A stretch of 55,769 nucleotides of DNA from NCBI GenBank assembly GCA_945831805.1, contig CAMADY010000005.1, positions 1-55,769 of the forward strand, in the 5' to 3' direction. Source of the DNA: an uncultured Prevotellaceae bacterium (GTDB taxonomy: Bacteria > Bacteroidota > Bacteroidia > Bacteroidales > Bacteroidaceae). The translations under genes and the position numbers were made by a program. Of this stretch, positions 36,813-44,166 are shown piece after piece. The notes beneath the pieces are model-generated. The model was not told the DNA's origin. It worked only from the letters and a program-made list of their open reading frames with translations, and made no database searches. The stretch's first letter is position 1. The number at the start of each line of letters is the position of its first letter.

Positions 36813-39800
36813 TTACTTTACAGCCGCACCAGCTGCGTTGTAGAACTTACCATCCTTGAGGATGACGAGCTTACCCTTCTTGAAGAACTTGGCAACCTTG
36901 ACAGCCTTAGCGTCAGCAGCAGCCTTAACGTCCTCTACAGAGTTAGCCTCGTACCAAGCATCTACGTTGTTAACCTGGTAACCTACACAAGCGAGTGTGA
37001 AGTTATCAACACATACCCATGTGTCGCCAGTGAGAGTACCCTTGACACCGATAGTGATTGTCTCACCCTCGTTGATGAATACGCAAACCTTCTCAGTGTT
37101 AGGCTTCTTAGCATCAGTAAGGTTTGTGAAGTCCTTGGTTGTCTCGTTAGCGAAGAGGTCAGCACCGTTAGAAGCGTGACCGTCAACAGTGATAACGTAT
37201 GTACCAGAAGGGAGTTCAGAGAGAACCTGGCTCATCTGGTATGTACCAGCAGCGTGATACTTCTCAGCATAGTAAGTACCGGTCTTTCCGAATTCAGAGT
37301 TGTTCTGAGGGCCGAGCTGTACAGTGCCGTCAGACTTGTCGTGAGTCCAGCCTGTTGTGTGACCATCCTCGAAGCTTGGGTTAACGATGAAGCCTGTCAT
37401 GTCGAGTGGGTTCTCGATAGATGCCTCAGCGATAGCAGCAGGGATAGCGAGCTTCTTGATCATTGCAGGAACAGCGTCGATGAGCTCCTGAGCCTGAGCT
37501 GTTGTGAGAGTGTTTGTTGCAGTATTGGTAGCGATCTGCATCTGCGCCAAGAGTTCGTCACAAGCAGTAATGGTCTCGTCGCTAGCCTGAGATGAGTTAA
37601 ACGCATTGTCAAGTTCCTTATACTTAGCAGCGAGTTCCTTGAATACAGCAACAGAAGCGTCGATCTTTGTAGAAGCAGAAGCAACCTCGCAGAGAGCGTT
37701 GAACTTCTGTACATCGTCTTCAGCTGTCTGAGCTGTCTCAAGAGCTGTCTGAGCAGCAGCCTTAACCTCTACGCCCATGAGCTGGGTGAGGTCGAGTCCA
37801 GCAGAGATAGTAGGAAGGAGCATGTTAACGATTTCTGGATCCTTTGCCTGGTATGTGAGCTTGAAGTTGTCGAAGATAGCCCAGTGAGGACCACTGAGTT
37901 CACCCTTGACACCGATGCGGAGAGCGTCCTCCTTGCTTGCTACGAGTCCGTAAGCCTTAACGGTGTAAGCACCATCAGCGAATGCCTTTGCAGCAGATGA
38001 CATGCCGTTAGGATAAGCGTACTTGTTCTTAGGGTCAGCACCCCAGTTTGTTGTACCGTAGAAGCTACATGTTGACTTACCCTCTCCGTCAACGCCGTCG
38101 ATTGGTTGTGCGTACTTATAAACAGTTTCGAGAGGAGTCTTCATGTCGTTCATGTAAACGAATGCCAATGGATCTGGAGCTGGATCTCTGAATGTTCTAG
38201 CGTCTTCAGTGTCCTCGAAGATGTTGTTCCAAGCCTTGAATGCATCAGCACCGGAACCGTCGTCACGATACTGACGGTAGAAGCCCTGTACGGAGATCTC
38301 ATAGAGACCTACAGGAAGATCCTTAACCTCCTGGTAAACGTCGAAGACGCCACTGTTGTACTTCTCACCGCAAGACTCGTTGATGGTAGGATCACCGTTC
38401 CAGCCTTCCTTACCCTTAGAGAAGTCAGGGTTCACGAGGTAAGATGTTACGTCAGCACCCTTTGTGAGTGCATTCTTAACAGCCTCCTGCATGTCCTTTA
38501 CCTTCTGTATCTCAGCCTTAACGTCCTCAGAAGTCAGCACTGTGTTCTGGCTGAGGTCAGGATATTTGCTGTTTACATAGTCAATGAGTGCAAGAACGTC
38601 ATCATTGCTCTTGTCAACACCTTCGCCGTTAACAACGCTCTTAGCCTTCTCTACCTCCTCAGCGAGCTGCTGCCAGAGAGCGATGTTCTCGTTCATCTTT
38701 TCAACAGCCTCGTCAAGAGCATTTACAGCAGCAGCATACTGCTCAAAGTTCTCTACAACGATTTTAGGGCTGCGTGCCTCGTCGTATGCGTCGTAAGCTT
38801 CGTCAGAGATCATGATTTCCTCAGATGGCTCCTCAGCCTTTGCAGCGTAGTTAACCCAACCGTACTGCCATGCCTCTGGCTTGTTGCCGTAGTATGTCAG
38901 CTTGAAGTCGTCAACCTTGTACCACCAGCGGCCGCCCTCGAGGTAGCTCTTACCGTCAGCATCAGCACCAACAGCACCGATAGTGAACTCACCGTCACCT
39001 ACAGGGAAGAGGAATGAACCACGTGTACCCCAGGTCTGCTTGTTGAAGCCTTCACCTGCCTCAAGAGTGATGGCGTTCTTGAACTTTCTGTAAGAGGTCT
39101 CAGCTGTGGTGTAAACGTTTGTACAGTCGTCAGAAGATGCTACCATTGCCTCAAGAGCATAGATACCGTTTGGCATGTTAGAGAGCTTCTGTGTGATAGG
39201 ATAACCCCATGCCCATGTGTTGAAGAGGTAGGCACCGTCTGTGTTCTTACAGGTGTATGTACCGTTAGAGTTTGGCTGTACGTTGCCGTCAGCAGCATCA
39301 CCGAATGCACCGCTCTTAGAATATGTCCAGCCTGTTGTCTTACCGTCCTCGAAAGAAGGGTTGGTGATAGAGCTGGTCATATCGAGTGGGTTGTCAATAG
39401 AAGCAGCAGCCTCAGCCTCCTCAGCTCTAGCCTTAGCCTTCTTTGTTACTACAGCAGCAATAGCGTCGTCAAGCTCCTTCTGTGTAGAAGACTCGTTGTC
39501 ATAGACAGCCTGCTCAGCAGCAACGTCAACAGAAGAATAAGCAGCCTTGATGTCATCGAGAGCATCCTTGAGCTTCATTGCTGTCTCGTAGCGCTTCACC
39601 TCTGGTGCGAAGTTGTCGTAAGCCTCCTTGCTGACACTGGTCCATGTGTAGCCTGCATCAATAGTATTCTCAGTGAAGTAAGAAGTGAGGTAGAGACGTG
39701 TGTCCGCACCGTCAAGCTGTGCACCGACATACTGGTCAGGGAAAGCTTTGTTACCGATCAGGTAGTTGCCGTCGCCTATTGGAGTGAGTGTCCAAGAGTC

Positions 39801-40145
39801 GCAGTTAGCACCTGTGTTGTTGTCACACCAGATAGCAGCAGGTCCGTCAACGAACGTCTTGCGGTACTCCTTGAACTTTGCTACGTAGTCGATGAGTGAG
39901 TAGGTGCCGTTGTCTGCATCTTTCACCTGGATCTTCCATGTAGCACCGGCTGTTTCTGCAGAAGCACGTGTCTGCCAGTCGTTGCCAGCAATGGCGAAAC
40001 GACCTGTCTCCACATTGTAGAGATACTGCTCTGTAGTGCCGTCGGTAACGATATCCTGTGTCTGAAGAACAGGCTTCGTCCACTCAGCGGATGCTGTAGC
40101 AGCAAACATTGATGCTCCTAAAACAAGTAATGTTTTTAGTTTCAT
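36813..40145 (-). CDS. Large secreted multi-module (carbohydrate-binding-like) protein with C-terminal sorting-like tag, no recognisable catalytic domain
   Basis: ORF extends to 40253; ATG at 40143-40145 gives signal peptide MKLKTLLVLGASMFAATASA. Repeated SI(D/E)NPLDMT...NPSFEDG.TTGWT modules. Ends KVAKFFKKGKLVILKDGKFYNAAGAAVK. Confidence 0.8.
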   Translation of the reverse strand: MKLKTLLVLGASMFAATASAEWTKPVLQTQDIVTDGTTEQYLYNVETGRFAIAGNDWQTRASAETAGATWKIQVKDADNGTYSLIDYVAKFKEYRKTFVDGPAAIWCDNNTGANCDSWTLTPIGDGNYLIGNKAFPDQYVGAQLDGADTRLYLTSYFTENTIDAGYTWTSVSKEAYDNFAPEVKRYETAMKLKDALDDIKAAYSSVDVAAEQAVYDNESSTQKELDDAIAAVVTKKAKARAEEAEAAASIDNPLDMTSSITNPSFEDGKTTGWTYSKSGAFGDAADGNVQPNSNGTYTCKNTDGAYLFNTWAWGYPITQKLSNMPNGIYALEAMVASSDDCTNVYTTAETSYRKFKNAITLEAGEGFNKQTWGTRGSFLFPVGDGEFTIGAVGADADGKSYLEGGRWWYKVDDFKLTYYGNKPEAWQYGWVNYAAKAEEPSEEIMISDEAYDAYDEARSPKIVVENFEQYAAAVNALDEAVEKMNENIALWQQLAEEVEKAKSVVNGEGVDKSNDDVLALIDYVNSKYPDLSQNTVLTSEDVKAEIQKVKDMQEAVKNALTKGADVTSYLVNPDFSKGKEGWNGDPTINESCGEKYNSGVFDVYQEVKDLPVGLYEISVQGFYRQYRDDGSGADAFKAWNNIFEDTEDARTFRDPAPDPLAFVYMNDMKTPLETVYKYAQPIDGVDGEGKSTCSFYGTTNWGADPKNKYAYPNGMSSAAKAFADGAYTVKAYGLVASKEDALRIGVKGELSGPHWAIFDNFKLTYQAKDPEIVNMLLPTISAGLDLTQLMGVEVKAAAQTALETAQTAEDDVQKFNALCEVASASTKIDASVAVFKELAAKYKELDNAFNSSQASDETITACDELLAQMQIATNTATNTLTTAQAQELIDAVPAMIKKLAIPAAIAEASIENPLDMTGFIVNPSFEDGHTTGWTHDKSDGTVQLGPQNNSEFGKTGTYYAEKYHAAGTYQMSQVLSELPSGTYVITVDGHASNGADLFANETTKDFTNLTDAKKPNTEKVCVFINEGETITIGVKGTLTGDTWVCVDNFTLACVGYQVNNVDAWYEANSVEDVKAAADAKAVKVAKFFKKGKLVILKDGKFYNAAGAAVK

Positions 40146-40228
40146 AATGATTAAGTTTTTTAAGTTAGTAATTATGTGAATTAAAAAAAATATTGTCAGT
40201 AGTATTTCGTAGTGCGTGATAATTGCGA

Positions 40229-40254
40229 ACATGCATGTCAAACGTGCGCGCACG
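40229..40254. promoter_or_regulatory. Two adjacent perfect palindromes in the predicted 5' leader
   Basis: acatgcatgt (40229-40238) and cgtgcgcgcacg (40243-40254), between TACCTTTG and the start codon. Confidence 0.75.
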
Positions 40255-40268
40255 CTTGATTTTCCCTA

Positions 40269-40276
40269 CAAAGGTA
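40269..40276 (-). promoter_or_regulatory. Promoter -7 element for the 36813-40145 gene
   Basis: Reverse strand TACCTTTG at 40269-40276; no clear -33 TTTG. Confidence 0.55.
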
Positions 40277-40346
40277 ATATTTTTTTGTATATACATTCTT
40301 TATTTTTATGTTAAAAATTGTAAACCATCACATTTTTCCCCACTTT

Positions 40347-40867
40347 TTAACATTAAAACCGCAGTTTTGGAATTTTTTGTAATTTTAAGATAGCAAAACG
40401 GGGTATAGGCAATTCTTGCTTTAACATTTTGCAACACTTCATCGAAATGCGTTAACATTTCCCCTGGCGTGGAAATAATGAACGGAAATATGGTTTGCTA
40501 CAGCCCAAGGAATCGCCGTTTGTAACTGTTTGATAACGAGAGGTTTGGTATTCAGGAAAATTTTTTGCGTACATTTTCGAACGTTTCCACCCCTCTAAAG
40601 ACTATCTAATCACGATGTAATAGCATAGCTTTTACCTCCTAATAGCTATGCTTTCACATCCTAACCAGATAGCTTTCACCTCCTAACCAGATAGCTTTCA
40701 CGCCACGCACCCTCTTTTGCGCCTCATCCTACCGTGTTACATACCATGTTGCATACTCTTCTGACATGATTTTACACCTACCCTATCACATTTCTGCTCC
40801 TATTTCACCACCCGGCCCCGAACGTTTTTTTGCGCGAAGATTAACATTCTAAAGGTTTGTTAACATT
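40347..40867 (+). promoter_or_regulatory. Cluster of five exact TTAACATT octamers in the divergent intergenic region
   Basis: Copies at 40347-40354, 40421-40428, 40452-40459, 40841-40848 and 40860-40867, all on the plus strand. Confidence 0.7.
40626..40702. repeat. 22-bp-period tandem repeat TAGCTTTCACCTCCTAACCAGA (about 3.5 degenerate units)
   Basis: Units beginning at 40626 (diverged), about 40643-40648 (diverged), 40670 and 40692. Confidence 0.8.
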
Positions 40868-40947
40868 AAATCCTCGCCTTTTTCCCATGATTTTTTTCCA
40901 GGAAATTTGTACTTACTTCGCGTACCTTATAAAAATCAATAAAAAAA

Positions 40948-40979
40948 TTTGCAATTATCAGAAATAATTCGTAAATTTG
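40948..40979 (+). promoter_or_regulatory. Consensus Bacteroidetes promoter for the GH43 gene
   Basis: TTTG (40948-40951) - 20 nt - TAAATTTG (40972-40979); start codon at 41016. Confidence 0.75.
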
Positions 40980-41015
40980 CAACAGAACTAAAAATATACT
41001 AACACTGACATATCT

Positions 41016-43961
41016 ATGATCAAGAAACTTTTACTATCCATAATGTGCGCGACGGCTGTGACCACCGGGGCACAGGAACCGATGAAAGTGCTGACGGATG
41101 CAGAGGCAACGGCTCTCATGGGGACGAACTCCAAGACGCTGCAGAGCGTTCACGACCCAAGTATCTACTACGACGAGGCAACGAAGACATACTACCTCGT
41201 GGGTACGCACCTCGGAATGGCAAAATCCCCGGATCTCGCTTCGTGGTCGAACATCTGGAATGGCAACTTCGGCATCAACCTGCTCGTAGGCGGCTCGTTC
41301 ACCAACGCTTTCAAGGAATGTCCTACGCACGAGGTGCAGGTGAAGAACGGCTCCACCGTAACGACGAAGACGCTCGGATCGTTCGATGCGGGTGCATTCT
41401 GCGCCATATACAATGCTAACGGTACGGAGAGCCATATTCCTGGAAACCAGTGGGCTCCGGACATGGTGTATAACCCCGTGATGAAGAAGTGGTGCATGTA
41501 CCTCTCACTCAACGGCGACAACTGGGCGTCGGTAATCGTGCTGCTGACAAGCGACAGCCCGGAGGGACCGTTCAAATATGAGGCACCTATCATCTTCGGC
41601 GGATTCAACGGACAGTCGTACTCGGGAAAGAGCGTCAGCCACCTGAAGACCGACCTGCCACTCGTACTGGGTTCCAACACACTGCCGGGACGCTATAGCG
41701 GCACGAAGGGTTCATGGGGCACATATTACCCTAACTGTATCGACCCTTGCGTGTTCTACGACGACGAGGGCGAGCTGTGGATGTCGTACGGCTCATGGTC
41801 GGGCGGTATATGGATCATCAAGCTGGACAAGAACACCGGACTGCGCGACTACACCACAACCTACGGCAGCAACCTCTCCTCTGCCAGCGCAACAGCTGAC
41901 GACCCTTACTTCGGAAAACGCATCGCCGGCGGATACTACGTCAGCGGTGAGGGTTCGTACATACAGAAGATCGGCAACTACTACTACCTCTTCATGTCGT
42001 ACGGCTTCATGCTCAACAACTGGGCAGCTACGAATCAGGACAAGGGCGGCGGCTACGAGATGCGCATATTCCGCTCGGCTAATCCTGACGGACCATACAC
42101 TGACATGAATGGCGTGAGCGCGAAATACACCAGCGGCATGCAGAACAGGGGTAAGAACGCTGCCACGAACCGCGGAGCACGCGTACTGGGCGCATATAAC
42201 AACTGGGGACCTATGAGCCTCGGAGAGCGCTGCCAGGGCCACAACAGCGCCATCGTGGGTGCTGACGGCGAGGCGTACCTCATATTCCACACACGCTTCA
42301 ACCACTACGCCGACAACCAGAATGACGAGGGTCATCAGATTCGCGTACACCGACTCTACACCAACGAGAACGGATGGCTCTGCGCCTCGCCGTTCAGATA
42401 TGCCGGAAGCAAGAGTACGGCGACGGACTTCACCATGACGACGCAAAGCGACATTGACACAAGACAGTTGCTGACGAAGAAACTGATGGCGGGTAAGTAC
42501 CAGTGCCTCATTCATCCTTACAAGCTTGACTATCAGACGGCTCAGGAGGCTACACCAGTGGAGCTAACACTGACTGAGGATGGCAAGATAATAGACTTGG
42601 CAGGTACCTATAACGGTACGTGGGAATATACGCAGGAGGGTAAGTCGTACATCAAGCTGAAGATAGGCCCGGGCACTTACTACGGCGTTGTGATGCAGCA
42701 GGAGATAACGGACAGCAAGAACATTGCAAACTGTATCACAGCGGTAAGGACGAAGATAGGATCCACGACAGATAACAACGCCGGTGAGGCGGTATGGCTC
42801 TATAAGCTGGAGGACCGCACGGCAATAGCGAAGAACATCTCTGCCAACACCATCTTCACCACCACTTCAAACACAAGCAACAGCATGCCACTGCTGACGG
42901 ACGGCGTCAGGGGTACTTACAGATCGTCTATGCCAGAGGTGATGGACGTATTCGGTATCTACGGCTATCAGCCATCGTCAAAGCGCAGACAGGCACTCAG
43001 CGTGACGCTGGAGAGGGGTGACTACACCTATAACAAGACAAAGAACGTGACGATGGGCACGAATACGGCTGATGCGAAAACGGGCCTCGTGGCTTACTAT
43101 GACCTGAAGTCCGTGAACAGCGTCAACGAGTGTAATACGGCGCAGGCTATTACCATCGGCAACGCTACCACTGCCGGCAAGAAGCCGGAGATATACCTCG
43201 ACGAGCAGATGGGCAACGTGATGCACCAGTTCTTCTATGCTCAGGGCTCTTGCTGCTATGCACGCATGGACAATCCGCTTATCGGTAGCAATGCTACAGG
43301 CATCACCATAGGCTTCTGGGTGAACTCCGCAAAGGTTACGAACTGGGACTGCATTCTCTCTTTCTTCGACGGAGAGAAGCCTGCAGACGCTGCGGGACGC
43401 TTCTACATCACCGACAACCTCTACATCGGCTATAACGACAACGCTGGCAGCTGGTACGACATCAACCACCCAAGCTCTTCTACGGCGCTCGCACTGACCG
43501 TGGGACAGTGGAAGTATGTCACGGTGACTATTTCGCCTACTGCCACAAGACTCTACATCAACGGCGTGCTGCAGACGAACAAGTCGTTTGACAGCTCTGC
43601 CGGAGCTACGGCTTCCGCCTTCGACTATGCTGCTGCCATCAATACCATCTCGAAATACAAGTACATGTGTTTGGGTATGGGTAGCTTCTGGGGCTCTGCC
43701 AACTGTCTCGTAAGCAGTCTCAGCGTCTTCAACAGAGACCTATCTGCCACGGAGGCGCAGCAACTCTATTACCTCAACATGCCGCACGAGAAGATGGGTG
43801 ACGTTAATGGTGATGGTTTCGTAAACAACGATGACGCCAAGGGCATAGTAAACTACTACCTCGGCACTCCTGTGCCTTTCTTCGATAAGCGTGCCGCCGA
43901 CATGAACGCGGACGGCAAGATAACGATGCAGGACGCTAATGGCGTGGTAAACAAGAGATAA
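41016..43961 (+). CDS. Secreted GH43 family arabinanase-like enzyme with LamG-like module and C-terminal dockerin
   Basis: 981 aa; SVHDPSIYYDEATKTYYLVGTH, NQWAPDMVYNPVMKKWCMYLS, NCIDPCVFYDDEGELWMSYGSW. C-terminus GDVNGDGFVNNDDAKGIVNYYLG...DMNADGKITMQDANGVVNKR. Confidence 0.92.
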   Translation: MIKKLLLSIMCATAVTTGAQEPMKVLTDAEATALMGTNSKTLQSVHDPSIYYDEATKTYYLVGTHLGMAKSPDLASWSNIWNGNFGINLLVGGSFTNAFKECPTHEVQVKNGSTVTTKTLGSFDAGAFCAIYNANGTESHIPGNQWAPDMVYNPVMKKWCMYLSLNGDNWASVIVLLTSDSPEGPFKYEAPIIFGGFNGQSYSGKSVSHLKTDLPLVLGSNTLPGRYSGTKGSWGTYYPNCIDPCVFYDDEGELWMSYGSWSGGIWIIKLDKNTGLRDYTTTYGSNLSSASATADDPYFGKRIAGGYYVSGEGSYIQKIGNYYYLFMSYGFMLNNWAATNQDKGGGYEMRIFRSANPDGPYTDMNGVSAKYTSGMQNRGKNAATNRGARVLGAYNNWGPMSLGERCQGHNSAIVGADGEAYLIFHTRFNHYADNQNDEGHQIRVHRLYTNENGWLCASPFRYAGSKSTATDFTMTTQSDIDTRQLLTKKLMAGKYQCLIHPYKLDYQTAQEATPVELTLTEDGKIIDLAGTYNGTWEYTQEGKSYIKLKIGPGTYYGVVMQQEITDSKNIANCITAVRTKIGSTTDNNAGEAVWLYKLEDRTAIAKNISANTIFTTTSNTSNSMPLLTDGVRGTYRSSMPEVMDVFGIYGYQPSSKRRQALSVTLERGDYTYNKTKNVTMGTNTADAKTGLVAYYDLKSVNSVNECNTAQAITIGNATTAGKKPEIYLDEQMGNVMHQFFYAQGSCCYARMDNPLIGSNATGITIGFWVNSAKVTNWDCILSFFDGEKPADAAGRFYITDNLYIGYNDNAGSWYDINHPSSSTALALTVGQWKYVTVTISPTATRLYINGVLQTNKSFDSSAGATASAFDYAAAINTISKYKYMCLGMGSFWGSANCLVSSLSVFNRDLSATEAQQLYYLNMPHEKMGDVNGDGFVNNDDAKGIVNYYLGTPVPFFDKRAADMNADGKITMQDANGVVNKR

Positions 43962-43996
43962 GACCCCACCCCCTCCCCGTTATTAGGGGAGGGGGA
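43962..43996. repeat. REP-like GC hairpin, copy B
   Basis: cccccTcccc (43969-43978) / ggggaggggg (43986-43995), 7-nt loop gttatta; begins at the base after the GH43 stop codon. Confidence 0.8.
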
Positions 43997-44000
43997 GAAT

Positions 44001-44100
44001 ATTAGGGAGACTAGGAGAAACTAGGAAAGCCTAGGAAAACATAGGAAAACATAGGAAAGCCTAGATAACCCTAGATAACCCTAGAAAACCCTAGAAAAAA
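44001..44100. repeat. 10-bp tandem array with CTAGG core, 10 units
   Basis: attagggaga ctaggagaaa ctaggaaagc ctaggaaaac ataggaaaac ataggaaagc ctagataacc ctagataacc ctagaaaacc ctagaaaaaa. Confidence 0.95.
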
Positions 44101-44102
44101 CA

Positions 44103-44135
44103 GCGCCGCCTCCATTGATTGAATGGAGGCGGCGC
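44103..44135. terminator. Bidirectional intrinsic terminator between GH43 and secDF
   Basis: gcgccgcctccatt (44103-44116) / aatggaggcggcgc (44122-44135), 14-bp perfect stem, A-run on the left and T-rich right flank. Confidence 0.88.
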
Positions 44136-44166
44136 ATTGTTTTATAGCCTGTTTAATAGAAACTTC

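Noticed and set aside
38106-39017. 303-aa plus-strand ORF antisense to the large secreted protein
   Set aside because: Opposite strand of a clear secreted protein with repeated modules; the translation looks like a complement artefact.
40626-40702. Possible CRISPR array
   Set aside because: 22-bp units are directly abutting with no unique spacers and no cas genes nearby.
41793-42515. 240-aa minus-strand ORF antisense to GH43
   Set aside because: Lies wholly within conserved GH43 catalytic sequence.
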